Shown: in pieces, positions 1 to 9,869 of the stretch | Numbering within the stretch: the stretch's first letter is position 1 | How the letters are laid out: the number at the start of each line of letters is the position of its first letter | Assembly: GCA_002077065.1 (NCBI GenBank) | Contig: NAJO01000029.1 | Span: 248,001-312,000, forward strand | Source: Cryoendolithus antarcticus | Taxonomy: Eukaryota; Ascomycota; Dothideomycetes; Cladosporiales; Cladosporiaceae | Direction of reading: 5' to 3' | DNA: 64,000 bases | Position numbers and translations under genes: made by a program | The notes under the pieces: generated by a model | Database searches by the model: none | What the model was told of the DNA's origin: nothing | The model's input: the letters and a program-made list of their open reading frames with translations, nothing else

Positions 1-1417
1 GCGGAGGGGATGCCACATCGGTGCCCCCATCCCTTTGCTGATCCCAGCGCTGGCATAGTGGATCACTACATGGTAGCATGGGTGCAACGGTGACACTGGC
101 AGGGGCTCAAAGTCTGTTTGTTAAGATCGTGGGCTGACCACCTCATAGGACCCTGGCGCCGCCGATACGGTCGGTTGATTCGTGAGCTCACTGATCGAGT
201 GGACGAACCGTAAGTAATCATGAGCCTGCTCGAGATTGGCTGCCGAAACATGTGGGGATCGTAAAAGTGCTTCGTTCCTTCGGGAGGCGATTTTGTCGCG
301 TGTTCCGACTTGGCGCTGTGGCCAAGCAGCGCTAGATCATGGCTCAAGCACCTCTCGTGGCAACAAGGCCGAACACAAGCCATTTGCGATGCTTGTCGAC
401 GCGCCCTGGTGCTGGGATTGCTTTGCTTCGAGGTCGCAGGCTGATGACTACCTGACTTGGTGAAGAAGCACTCGTAGCGGATTTAGATGTCGAATATCGT
501 CAAGCACGATGATCAGCAACCATACTCGAATTACGTGCGGCCACCGTGAAATTGGCGCTACCCTATTTTGCATGACACCTTGGAATGCTAGTTCACATAA
601 GGCATTTTGCCGGTCGCCGGCTGGGCGACATGTTCTTGCCCGGAGTTCAAGTACAACGAAAGATAAGCTATCGGCAAGCCTGTCGGAGCTCGAGTGTACC
701 TGCCTCCCGCGGTCGGATCCGAATGGACTCGTGCCGACAAATGATCTGCATCACCTTTGTAGACCGAGTCATGTCAGCAGCATAATAATTAGTTGGTTGC
801 ATCAAAGCTATGTACTGATACACATGCTCCATTGTTGGGCTCGTGTACTGACAAATTCAGCCCGCGCAACTCATATGGTTCCAAGATTCGTAGCGCACTG
901 CTTACTAGCGTATTGCTTGCGACTGTACATGTCGCCAGCTCGTCCTACGTGTCCGATATAGGATATCGTAAATGCGCACTGTTGCATTTTGATATGGGAT
1001 TGGTGCGCAGGAAACCCAAGAAGCTGGACCAGGGCGGAAGTCTCACTGGCAGGACCAATGGATCTGCCATGTTGCGGTAGTGCCCTCGCGAGCCTTGTCA
1101 CTCCGCGCGAACCCTGCGCTGACACTGATAGGCTCTGATATAGAGTATGAACGCTGCAAGCCATAAGCGTGTCAGAGTATGGTTCGCTCGACACATTATT
1201 GGGGTGCTTGGGTCTCGTCGCTCTGATCGTAGGTACTCCTGAAAAAGCTTCAATGAGTGGTTCAGATGAGGCAAGGTCTTTGGCGGTACTCGAGTAGTAG
1301 GTCTTGTCGTAGCTCTCCAGCAGGCGCCTTAGCCAATGTACCCAAACGCGTGATAAGCGGGTCAACTCTGCCCATGGGTGAGGTGACCGGGCCTGTACTG
1401 CATTCGGAGTACTCTGC
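1..1417. other. Left-end stretch with no recognised gene
   Basis: Several open frames of 60-193 codons occur on both strands, the longest on the minus strand at 871-1452. None has a recognisable motif and several overlap each other, as expected by chance in GC-rich DNA. I see no RNA gene or clear repeat. The minus-strand end of the RMD5 gene lies just to the right, so part of this is its 3' flank. Confidence 0.5.
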
Positions 1418-2665
1418 TCATATAAACACCCTCCTCGCGTCCCTTGGCGCACTCTCCCCGGGACAATACGGACACTTCATCCTCGTCTTTCCCCTAGCAT
1501 GTGCCTCTAGACTCTCCCTCGCGAGGACATGCCCGCAGTTCAGTAGCATAGGCGGGTTCTCATCAGTCCCTTGCTCCTTGCTGACAGGACAGACAAACAC
1601 ACTGTGGAATTGGAATCCAGCCGGCAAGGGCGTCTCCACCGGAAGCTCGTTGACTGAGGTCCAGGACCCTCGGGTTGCTGCGATGATGCGGCTGAGTTTG
1701 GAGAGGATTGGGAGTGCGATGCCGCCAGCTGTGACGGCGGTGTAGAGAGCTGAGGTGCTGGGGAGGCCGAGAAGGGAGCAGAACTCGGTCGTGAATGAAG
1801 ATGAGGCTTCTTCCCACGCCGTACCGTTCCCGAAGAGCGAGCTGTATGGGCTTCCATCTGCGTCCTCTCCAACAGGGAAGGCCAGACTACCCATCAGCCC
1901 TGCAACCTCTTTCCCATACCTCGCTCCAAACCCAGGAAACACCTCCCTTGCATATTCCAGCGCAGCCATCGGTCCCTCCCAAGGCTCATCGCTCATCAAA
2001 TCCTCAGAAGTATACAGCTCAATGAACTTTAGCCTCGCCAGATTGAACTCTAGATTCGAGCCTCTCAGCGCTAAATCCTGACTATGCTCTCGTGCCCAAG
2101 ATATAGCAGGCGACAGATCATGTCCATTCCGCAGCGCAGACAAGACGTGGTACATCTGCGTGAACTTCGCCTGCAGCTTACTGCCCTGACTTTCCTCCAC
2201 CATGCTCGTGTCCCCGTCGCCGGCCTGCCAGTTCGCGAGCTCCTGAAACCAGTCTTCCGTTACCTTGCCTCCTTCGCTCATCTCCTTGACCAGTATGTCA
2301 GCCACCTCGAATCTCCCCTCTCGCAGCAAATGCATCACTATAGCTCGTAGTACAAGCAGTCGCTTCTCCTCCATCACTTCCGTACTCGCCGTCGGTAATG
2401 CGACAGCTTTGAACTTCTTGTCCAGCGCTCGCTCATAACTCTTGAGCGCCTTATTGACATCCTTGAGGTCGTCGTCCAGACGATCGAAAGAAGCTTTGAG
2501 AGGCTGCTTGAGCTTTGCTAGGGCTAGAGGTGCAGTGGAGGGCTTAGAAGCAACGCTTTCACGGGCGGATTCGAGGAGGGCAATAGTCTTGTCCACGTCG
2601 GCGAGGGCGAGGGAAAGGTTGCTGTGAGAGGCGAGCTGCTCGTGCGCGGATAGTATGGCTTCCAT
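1418..2665 (-). CDS. RMD5: RMD5/GID2-type E3 ubiquitin ligase subunit (GID/CTLH complex)
   Basis: Predicted 415 aa, single exon. In the family, Rmd5 pairs with Fyv10/Gid9 to form the catalytic RING module of the GID (CTLH) ligase, which in yeast degrades gluconeogenic enzymes when glucose returns. The N-terminus (MEAILSAHEQL) and the segment VDKTIALLESARE match the conserved start of Rmd5. A LisH/CTLH-like helical region follows at about residues 100-220. The C-terminus (about 358-405) has the degenerate RING: VCPVSKEQ, then LNCGHVLARESL and CPYC. A serine replaces the second zinc-binding cysteine, as is usual for this family. The frame is open upstream to 2728, but I chose the ATG at 2665 because it aligns with the family start. 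The next upstream gene is HIS4 on the same strand. Confidence 0.9.
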   Translation of the reverse strand: MEAILSAHEQLASHSNLSLALADVDKTIALLESARESVASKPSTAPLALAKLKQPLKASFDRLDDDLKDVNKALKSYERALDKKFKAVALPTASTEVMEEKRLLVLRAIVMHLLREGRFEVADILVKEMSEGGKVTEDWFQELANWQAGDGDTSMVEESQGSKLQAKFTQMYHVLSALRNGHDLSPAISWAREHSQDLALRGSNLEFNLARLKFIELYTSEDLMSDEPWEGPMAALEYAREVFPGFGARYGKEVAGLMGSLAFPVGEDADGSPYSSLFGNGTAWEEASSSFTTEFCSLLGLPSTSALYTAVTAGGIALPILSKLSRIIAATRGSWTSVNELPVETPLPAGFQFHSVFVCPVSKEQGTDENPPMLLNCGHVLARESLEAHARGKTRMKCPYCPGESAPRDARRVFI

Positions 2666-2998
2666 GAATGCGGTGCGACTGATTGTCGGCGTTAGATGGG
2701 GATGTGAGCAGAGGTCAGATGCCAGCAAAATGGCATGGATGTGACAATCATAGCGATTGCTGCTTGATTGTTACCATTGTCATACGCCGACTCTCGTGAA
2801 GTGCAAGATCGCAACGTAAAGATGGCAAGGTGGGTGTTTCACATGTGACAGTGATAGCTCTTGCTATCGGCATTATATCATCAAGGTATGGCGACAGCTA
2901 CAGCGCAGGAGAGACGGTGATAAATGCCACTCTACTCAAACTGCTGTCTAGTCTATGAACAAGTCTGTTCAATCAACCAGGAGACTAACCTCATCGTC
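2666..2998. other. RMD5 5' flank / HIS4 3' flank
   Basis: This 333-bp spacer lies between two minus-strand genes. It should hold the HIS4 terminator and the RMD5 promoter. I could not identify a specific motif. Confidence 0.4.
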
Positions 2999-5683
2999 TC
3001 ACTGCTTATTCTTGTCCAACCACTCCAGCCGAATTTCAACCGCCCTCCGATGCGCCTCCAACTCCTCGACCTTTGCCAATTGCATGACAGCTCCGCCAAC
3101 ATTTCTCAGACCCTGCGCAGTCAAGTGAGAGCTCGTAATATGCTTCACGAAGCTCCCCGTGTTCACACCACTGTACTGCCTCGCATATCCGTACGTAGGC
3201 AGACTGTGGTTCACGCCAGCCGAGTAATCGCCGACAGACTCTGGAGTCCAGTCGCCGACAAACACGGAGCCGGCGTTGGTGACCATCTCGCGAGCCTTGA
3301 GGGCATCTGCGATCTGTAGGATGAGATGCTCCGGGGCGTAGAGGTTCGAGATGGCCATGGCTTCGTCCAGGGTGGCAGTCATCACGATGACGGAGTGGGA
3401 GATCGCACCGCGGACAAGGTCTACGCGAGGCAAAGCCATAGCTTGGTTATGGAGCTCATCCTCAATGGCTTGCACGCCTTTGTTGTCTAAGCCGATCGTG
3501 ATAAGAATCACCTGACTATCTGTGCCATGTTCGGCTTGGGAGAGCAGATCGGAAGCGACGAAAGCTGGGTTCGCGGTGCTGTCGGCTATGACGAGTACTT
3601 CCGACGGTCCAGCAGGCATATCAATACTGACGTTGGCCGTAGTGTCGTTACTCACGAGCATCTTCGCAGCAGTGACGAACTGATTGCCAGGTCCGAGAAT
3701 CTTGTCGACCTTTGTGACGGACTCAGTGCCGTAGGCCATGGCTGCTACAGCTTGCGCGCCACCCGCCAGCACGATGCTCTCGGCGCCGACCTTGTGTGCT
3801 ACGTAAACGATCTCTGGTGTAAGCTTGCCATCAGCACGCGGTGGACTAGCGATCACAATCTTCTTACACCCTGCTACCATGGCCGGAACACCGAGCATGA
3901 GCGCAGTGGATGGCAGGACTGCAGTACCACCGGGCACGTAGAGACCGACACGCTCGATAGGTCGTGCGAAGCGCGAGCAAATGATGCCGGGCATTGTCTC
4001 GACCTCAAGAGGTTTCTTATCGACCTGCGCTGCGTGGAACTTGCGGATATTCTCGTAGGAAATGTCAATAGCTGAGATGGTCTCTGGTGACAACTGCATC
4101 AGACTCTGCGGGAACGGCGCCTTAAGCACTGGCGATTCGAGTGATGTAGCCTTTTCAAACTTGTGCGTGTACTCAAGTAGTGCCTTGTCGCCACGTGCTT
4201 GTACGTCCTTGATGATCGGCTGCACGATACCCATTATGCGATCTGTACTGCGCTGTGAGGGGCGCTTGAGAACTTCTTCAATCGCCTCCGGACTCTCTCG
4301 AGTTGTGTCGAAGCGTCGCATTTGAATGCGTCCCTTAGCGTTCAATCCAGCGCTGTCGTCCTCACCCTTCGGCTTTGACTCGGCTTCCCTGATGGTCTCT
4401 CTCGGGACGCCGTTCGTGCCATTTGTTGTCGGTGCAGCGTTACCATTAGTCACACCAAACTGCTCAGCATACGGTCCCTTCGCATCACCCTTTCTTCGCT
4501 TAACCTTCATGCTCTTCGCGTCGAGGTTGCGTTCAATGTCCTCCAGTGTCACACCAGCAGCCGTAGCTTTCGTGAGTGCAAAATATAGTAGATCCGCTGC
4601 CTCTGCTGCGATGTCCTCCTTCGATGTCGCTTCACATAGCTCCGCAGCCTCTTCCATGATCTTCGCGTTCAGCATCTTCGAGTCACTGAAGAGTCGTGCC
4701 GTATATGAACCCTCTGGTGCCGACCGCTTTCGACTTTGCAACGTCTTCTGCAGCTTCGACAGTCCTCTGTGCTCCCCGAAGCATGATGCCGTTTGTAAGT
4801 GACAGAAGCCGTGTCCCTGCTGCCGTGCCACAACTCGCAAGCAGTCGTCATCGCAGTCGAACTCCATCCGCACAAGTTCTTGCCAGTCTCCGCTCGTGTC
4901 ACCTTTCCGCCAAAGCCCCCTCTTTCGACTGTGGTAGACCCCGCGGCCTGAGCGAAGGCTTTCCGCGACGCTCTCTTCATTGCTGTAGACTACTCCAAGC
5001 GCAATACCTCGCTCATCCGTGACCAATGTTGTAATCAATCCATCTGGCCTATCACTCTGCGCTCGTGTGAGGAGCAATGATGCGACTCTCAACTCGTCAT
5101 CTGTTGGCAGTGCACTGAGCGTAAGCTGGTGTGCCTGTACGATAGGCACGGCACCTTGTCTTGCGAGCTTCAGAGCGCCGTCCTCGGACAGATTGGTACT
5201 CGATACGAAGACAGGTGGCCTGCCCTTGCCCATCTGCTGCAAGATCGCGCCCACTGTGGTGGGGTCCACGACATTCTGCAGATAGAGTGCATAGCTCGTG
5301 CCATCGAGCGCTGATGCGGTCTTGCTGGCGTTCGCTGACGGTCTAAGTACCAGCCTGCTCGTCGCAATAGTAGGTACTGCTTGGAGACCTTCGATCTGGC
5401 TGTCGGAGACGAAGACTTTGCCGGCGCCAGCGTCCAGGAGGTCGACGACATCTTGCTGTTCAGAAAGCTGTGAAACGTCCAGGTACACAGGTATGCTGCC
5501 GACAATGTCGTCGAGTATTGCGAAAGCTTGATCGAGAGACGAGGAAGAAACACTGGCGAAGATGCCGCCGGCGTAGGCCAATTCCTTCTGCTGCGAGATC
5601 GGAGTGCTGGAGGGGTATTGTGTAAGGTCAATGGCGGCAAGGAAGGGAGGTAGGTGTTCAACCTTGGGATGAGAGGGGGCCAT
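2999..5683 (-). CDS. HIS4: HIS4 trifunctional histidine biosynthesis protein
   Basis: Predicted 894 aa, one exon. It carries phosphoribosyl-AMP cyclohydrolase, phosphoribosyl-ATP pyrophosphatase and histidinol dehydrogenase activities, i.e. steps 2, 3 and the last two oxidations of histidine synthesis. After a fungal N-terminal region, the cyclohydrolase part is at about residues 210-315 (RPDGLITTLVTDERGIALG, FDCDDDCLRVV). The pyrophosphatase is at about 317-405 (KIMEEAAELCEA, EAADLLYFAL). Histidinol dehydrogenase is at about 455-885 (GLYVPGGTA, LAGGAQAVAAMAYGTE, DMPAGPSEVLVIAD). Length and domain order match other filamentous ascomycetes. The ATG at 5683 starts the conserved N-terminus. It is divergent from the hydrolase gene, and a Gcn4/Cpc1-like site lies upstream. 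Confidence 0.97.
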   Translation of the reverse strand: MAPSHPKVEHLPPFLAAIDLTQYPSSTPISQQKELAYAGGIFASVSSSSLDQAFAILDDIVGSIPVYLDVSQLSEQQDVVDLLDAGAGKVFVSDSQIEGLQAVPTIATSRLVLRPSANASKTASALDGTSYALYLQNVVDPTTVGAILQQMGKGRPPVFVSSTNLSEDGALKLARQGAVPIVQAHQLTLSALPTDDELRVASLLLTRAQSDRPDGLITTLVTDERGIALGVVYSNEESVAESLRSGRGVYHSRKRGLWRKGDTSGDWQELVRMEFDCDDDCLRVVARQQGHGFCHLQTASCFGEHRGLSKLQKTLQSRKRSAPEGSYTARLFSDSKMLNAKIMEEAAELCEATSKEDIAAEAADLLYFALTKATAAGVTLEDIERNLDAKSMKVKRRKGDAKGPYAEQFGVTNGNAAPTTNGTNGVPRETIREAESKPKGEDDSAGLNAKGRIQMRRFDTTRESPEAIEEVLKRPSQRSTDRIMGIVQPIIKDVQARGDKALLEYTHKFEKATSLESPVLKAPFPQSLMQLSPETISAIDISYENIRKFHAAQVDKKPLEVETMPGIICSRFARPIERVGLYVPGGTAVLPSTALMLGVPAMVAGCKKIVIASPPRADGKLTPEIVYVAHKVGAESIVLAGGAQAVAAMAYGTESVTKVDKILGPGNQFVTAAKMLVSNDTTANVSIDMPAGPSEVLVIADSTANPAFVASDLLSQAEHGTDSQVILITIGLDNKGVQAIEDELHNQAMALPRVDLVRGAISHSVIVMTATLDEAMAISNLYAPEHLILQIADALKAREMVTNAGSVFVGDWTPESVGDYSAGVNHSLPTYGYARQYSGVNTGSFVKHITSSHLTAQGLRNVGGAVMQLAKVEELEAHRRAVEIRLEWLDKNKQ

Positions 5684-5745
5684 GACTGTGCTGTCCGAGA
5701 GTTCTGCGGATTGAAGTAAGTAGGCAGGTCTTAGTCCATCTAGTG

Positions 5746-5752
5746 TGAGTCG
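5746..5752 (-). promoter_or_regulatory. Candidate Gcn4/Cpc1 site upstream of HIS4
   Basis: The plus strand reads TGAGTCG here, 6 of 7 bases matching the reverse complement of the TGACTCA general-amino-acid-control element. It lies about 63 nt upstream of the HIS4 start codon. HIS4 genes are classic targets of Gcn4/Cpc1 in yeast and Neurospora, but a single near-match is weak evidence. Confidence 0.35.
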
Positions 5753-5958
5753 ACGATGTCAATGGACTTTTTGTTCCACCCCCACGTCATCATGTCATGT
5801 ACAAGGATCAGGGATGTAGCATGACAACCTCCGAATCGCCTGACTTGGATGAGCTCCTCCTACGCCATCACTGCGTCCATGTTCATCACTTCTGGAAATA
5901 CCACTCACGACAAGCCCACCGTCATAGAGAATGATGGCTGCCGATAGCGCTCTGTACG

Positions 5959-7177
5959 ATGCTCGCTGCTCGGCGCCGGACCATACACCATGCCAACGGG
6001 ACGCAATGGAGATCAGACGCTCACAAAGCCAGGGCTTTACGTTGCCACAGGACAGTCCTCACGAAACCAGGCGGCTCTATACGCCATCTGGAGCGTGAGA
6101 TCAGGATACGAGTCTCTCAGCGTCGCGTCTTCTCCCTCACCTCCTTGCCATCCGTACTTGTCCCTCCAGTGGTGTTCACTGGCCTGCTAGTGGCGCTATG
6201 GACATACAAGTCCATCATGACGGTGTTGTTCCAAGACAAGATCATCTACATGCCCTACATGCCGCCTTTTGCCAGATCATCTACATGCCCTACATGCCGC
6301 CTTTTGCCAGATCTGACAAACTCAGCGAGTATGCTTCAAACTGCAAGCCCGTTCAGTGGACTGAACATCGCATTCGTAGCAGCGACGGGACCACGATCTC
6401 ACTGGCAATAGGCGCGCTGCCTGACGCTCGCGATGTGCAAACCTCCTCGAAGACGGACGTAGCGATCGTGTACTTTCAAGGCAACGGTGGCTCGACACCA
6501 GCTCGACTGCCGCTGCTATCGTCTACACTGAAGCTCATTAATTCATGCTCGACGTCCGAGGAGATGCACTGCACCATCATCGCGGTATCGTATCGCGGCT
6601 ACTGGACTTCGCAAGGTCGCACGTCAGAACGTGGTATCAAATTGGACGCTGCAGCTACACTTCTCCATGTCGCGGCCAAGTACCCTAGCGCCCAGGTGAT
6701 CTTATGGGGCCAGAGCATCGGCGCCGGCGTCGCATGTGCCGCGGCGGCAGGACATCTTACGACTACCGCACAGCCCAGAATCGCGGGTCTGATACTGGAG
6801 ACGCCTTTTACCAGCGTCAGAGCATGCTGATTGCGCTGTACCCACAGAAATGGCTGCCATACAGATACCTGCACCCGTTCCTCTGGAACCATTGGGACAG
6901 CGGTGCAGCTTTGCAGCGCATCGCTGCAACTGATGGTCTGAAGCCGCAAGTGCTCCTCCTGCCAGCCACGCGCGACGAAGTCGTACCGTCAGAGGAGATC
7001 GAGAAGCTTGCGAGCATCTGCGCTGAAGCTCGCTTGTCGACACGAAGAGTCGATGTCCTTGGTGCCCTGCACACTGAGGCGACTATCCGGCGTGAGGGTC
7101 AGCAAGCTGTTGCGGACTTCGTGCGGGATGTTTGTAAGGGCTCGCAATCGAAGCGAGACCGTCCCGTGTGCACTTAG
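5959..7177 (+). pseudogene. Alpha/beta hydrolase (BEM46/ABHD-like), frameshifted
   Basis: This is a membrane-anchored alpha/beta hydrolase spread over three frames. The first frame (from ATG 5959) encodes a transmembrane helix (PPVVFTGLLVALWTYKS) and the motif QDKIIYMPYMPPFAR. The second frame (about 6275-6815) has the nucleophile elbow GQSIGAG. The third (to the stop at 7177) supplies LYPQKWLPYRYLHPF, the acid-residue region LPATRDEVVP and the likely catalytic histidine in GALHTEA. All triad regions survive. The first break is an exact 35-bp tandem duplication (6240-6309), which moves the frame. The second, near 6816-6823, looks like loss of one base between SVR and SML. No plausible intron repairs either: a GT..AG pair exists at the second break but would span only 32 nt and delete conserved residues. 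The first exon is uncertain. Likely a recent pseudogene, or two assembly errors. Confidence 0.75.
6240..6309 (+). repeat. Exact 35-bp tandem duplication inside the hydrolase gene
   Basis: Two identical 35-bp units lie back to back at 6240-6274 and 6275-6309. Each encodes IIYMPYMPPFA in its own frame. Since 35 is not a multiple of three, the duplication disrupts the gene. The copies have not diverged, so the event is recent or artefactual. Confidence 0.95.
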
Positions 7178-7442
7178 CAGGGAGCGAATGCAATTGAGCA
7201 AGTACTGGCTAAAACCAATGACAGGTCATGCGAGCTGCCTGAGTAGTGTAACGACTGGGATTACTTCATGGAGCGGACAGATAAAGCCAAAGGTATGATG
7301 ACTTCCACACCTATGCTACGATATGCAAAAGTCATGGAAAGCTTGTCACAGTACACGAACGACGATGCATATGTAGAGCAGAGCCAGCTCACTGTGTAGA
7401 CACTAAGCTACGGAAAGTCAGGAGGTATAACTAGATGTTCCC
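7178..7442. other. 3' flank of the hydrolase remnant
   Basis: No gene or motif recognised. The repeat array that precedes the SRA gene begins at the right end of this stretch. Confidence 0.4.
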
Positions 7443-7910
7443 ATACATGTGACGACGTGAGGAGAGCGGAGCTGGAAATCATGTGTCTGCGCCTACTGCT
7501 TTCGGCTTGTGACGACTCTAGTGGTCGCAATGCAGGAAGTGATGGCACATACCTGCGGCAAGGGAAATCATAACATAGCATGAGTCACGACCTAGGAAGT
7601 GACGATGAAGAGTTCTCTATCAGGAAGTCACAACATAGAACTCACAGTTTGGAGTGAGGTATAGTTCACTACCTGTTCGTAGGAAGTCACGACCTAGAAT
7701 TCACGATATAAGGTTGAACTCTCTTTCACTAGGAAGTCACGACCTAGAAGTAACGATGTAAGTGAGCCTGTACCTTCCTTCTACATGCATTCACGACCTG
7801 TAAGTGACGATGTGAATTAAAGTTTACTATACATGTGACGCCACACTCACGACTAGACCCGCTCACGACCTAATTCACTCACGCCGAGCCACTAACGATG
7901 CGCCGAGCCA
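7443..7910 (+). repeat. Degenerate repeat array upstream of the SRA gene (left arm)
   Basis: This is a decayed tandem repeat with units of about 50-60 bp. Copies start near 7562, 7622, 7681 and 7731. The best-preserved core, AGGAAGTCACGACCTAG, is exact at 7681-7697 and 7731-7747, with variants at 7583 (GAGTCACGACCTAG) and 7790 (TTCACGACCTG). A second core, AAGTGACGATG, follows it at 7598 and 7801, with a variant near 7748. Related GTGACGACGTG and GTGACGACTC words occur at 7449 and 7509. ATACATGTGACG appears near 7443 and again near 7829. GTCAC and GTGAC within a unit could pair as short hairpins. The array ends about 100 bp before the SRA start codon, so it overlaps the promoter. Confidence 0.7.
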
Positions 7911-8008
7911 CACTGTGGCTTGTGATGACCCTACTAGCTTACATTACTGCACCACACCTTCTACGCTCATAACACTTCAGACGTCAACACAATTAGGAAA
8001 TTTGCACC

Positions 8009-9517
8009 ATGGATCCAGCCCAATCAGCTGCCCTCTCCGCCAAGGGGAGGGCGGATACCCTTGCGGCTATGCAGCTGGCGAAGAAGAGGAAAGTTGCGGA
8101 GCTTGAGAAGGACTTCGATGACTATAGGGCCGCCAGAGACCCGGGGATTCGGAAGGGCGCATTGGCAGATGTACGCCAGAGAGCGAGCCATCGGAAGCCC
8201 GCAGATGAGGTCTTTCTGTCGGATCCTGGCTCCCTTAGTGAGGGAGAAGTGGACTCGGCGAATGCATCGTCTACAGAGGAACCATTGGCCGGATGGGGAA
8301 CTCGAAAACACCCCGCCAAGTCGCAACAAAAAGCGACAGTGTCTGGTAACCCAGGGAGACCACCTGTACGTCAGGAGTCGCCCGCACGCAAGTCTTCCGC
8401 AAGCAATACCTTCAGCGATGACAGACGTCAGGGTATGCTTAGCGAGAAGATTCGCAAGCGCACCTCCGTCGCTTCACGACCGGTCACCCAGGCTGCTGCT
8501 TCCTCGTCAACCGCGGGAAGATCTTCTGTCGTTGCGGGGTCAAGTCGGTCGCCACCCAAATGGTACCTTGATCTTGGGAGCAAGACCAACAAGAGAGACC
8601 CAATCTTAAGTCAAGCCGAGGCTTCCCTCTCTCGACTGAAGACGAAGATCACAGCCTGCAAAGATACAGGCCCAAATCAAGCTCTGTTCGACGACATTCG
8701 TATGCTGCTGCATGAGGTCGCGTTCCATTACGTAGACGGGAATCTGCTGAGAGCGAAGCGTATCCTGCACAACGATGACGGCCTACCACAGCTGTTCGAC
8801 GCTTCATTTTCTGTAGGGATTGTCTGGCCATTCGACATAAAGTCTGATGCCGAGGAACTGTATAACAAGTGGAGTGAGCAAATCTTCGAGGTTAACCTGT
8901 ACCGTGGCATTAGACAGGGAGCCACAGACATTATCGACAAGTTGGAAGCTTCGAAGTACAAGCTCATGGACCCCAAGGTGCACGGCAATGGCAAGCTACT
9001 TAATGGCCAATGGTGGCCAACTCAGCTCTGCACAGTCGTTGCCGGCGCCCACGGTGCTTCGATAGCGGGTATCACGGGCGATGCTGTCAACGGCGCTTAC
9101 TCGGTCGTCATGTCAGGTGGACTAGACCCAAGCGGCGTACCCTACCCAAACATCGACAACGGCGACACAGTGCAGTACTGCGGTACAGATGCCATGAAGA
9201 ACGACGGCCAGCCTTCAGGCGAAACCCGACAAATGATCATAAACTCCCACAACGGTCAGCCGGTGCGACTCATCCGGTCTTCGAAGCTGGGAGGCGAGCA
9301 CGCTCCGGAGAAAGGCTATAGGTACGACGGACTGTATAGCGTCACTACTGTTGAGCAGATGGACCCAGCGGACTCGCAAAGACAGCGCCATCGCTTCACT
9401 CTGGTGAGAGTGGCAGGGCAGGATCCGATCAGGTCGACGGAGCCTGAGAGGCGGCCGACGCAGAGAGAAATTGCTGCGTATACAACGGATCGGACGTGGC
9501 GTGGAAAGGGGAAGTGA
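8009..9517 (+). CDS. SRA/YDG-domain protein (putative methylated-DNA reader)
   Basis: Predicted 502 aa, one exon, with a good start context (CACCATGG). A basic KKRKV cluster at residues 25-29 could be a nuclear localisation signal. The next 150 residues are Ser/Arg-rich and probably disordered. A helical region of unknown role follows at about 190-310. The SRA domain spans about 312-470 and has the hallmarks HGASIAGITG, NGAYSVVMSGG, DNGDTVQYCGTD, NGQPVRLIRSSK and YRYDGLYSV, where YDG is the family signature. SRA domains in UHRF1 and KRYPTONITE bind hemi- or fully methylated cytosine by base flipping. There is no RING, SET or nuclease domain, so this is a stand-alone reader. It lies between two inverted repeat arrays and converges on HPM1. 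The function in this fungus is an inference. Confidence 0.88.
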   Translation: MDPAQSAALSAKGRADTLAAMQLAKKRKVAELEKDFDDYRAARDPGIRKGALADVRQRASHRKPADEVFLSDPGSLSEGEVDSANASSTEEPLAGWGTRKHPAKSQQKATVSGNPGRPPVRQESPARKSSASNTFSDDRRQGMLSEKIRKRTSVASRPVTQAAASSSTAGRSSVVAGSSRSPPKWYLDLGSKTNKRDPILSQAEASLSRLKTKITACKDTGPNQALFDDIRMLLHEVAFHYVDGNLLRAKRILHNDDGLPQLFDASFSVGIVWPFDIKSDAEELYNKWSEQIFEVNLYRGIRQGATDIIDKLEASKYKLMDPKVHGNGKLLNGQWWPTQLCTVVAGAHGASIAGITGDAVNGAYSVVMSGGLDPSGVPYPNIDNGDTVQYCGTDAMKNDGQPSGETRQMIINSHNGQPVRLIRSSKLGGEHAPEKGYRYDGLYSVTTVEQMDPADSQRQRHRFTLVRVAGQDPIRSTEPERRPTQREIAAYTTDRTWRGKGK

Positions 9518-9869
9518 GGGATCAGATTATCAGTATCGGTTTGTTTCAATCGCTTGGGAACGGAGCATCGGGACGAGGTTCAGCTGCTTGCATGGGAGAC
9601 GACATCACGGGCTATGAGATCACGATGGTATGACAGTGCATAAGGGCGAATTGCATCTTGGGGTGCAGGTATTTTCTCAGCAACGGCAGGCTGGCTGTTT
9701 CTCGGTAGTTTCCCCAAGAGCGGACACTGCAAAGACCATTTCAAGAGCTCCTGATCCTCGGACTGCCTTCACCCTGGAGGAGGACGTCTTCCAATGCTAA
9801 TTTCACTCAGACCGGTCTTGCCATCACCTAGCAGCTTGTTGTCCGTCACTCGCATCTCCCGTTCTACGA
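9518..9869. other. 3' flank of the SRA gene
   Basis: No coding signal recognised. The stretch leads into the right repeat arm. Confidence 0.4.

Noticed and set aside
871..1452. 193-codon minus-strand open frame at the left end
   Set aside because: No recognisable motif, overlaps the 3' end of RMD5 and other frames, and its composition looks non-coding. I left it out as a gene.
6816..6847. A 32-nt GT..AG intron that would restore the hydrolase frame
   Set aside because: Shorter than usual fungal introns, and it removes the conserved SMLIALYPQ segment.
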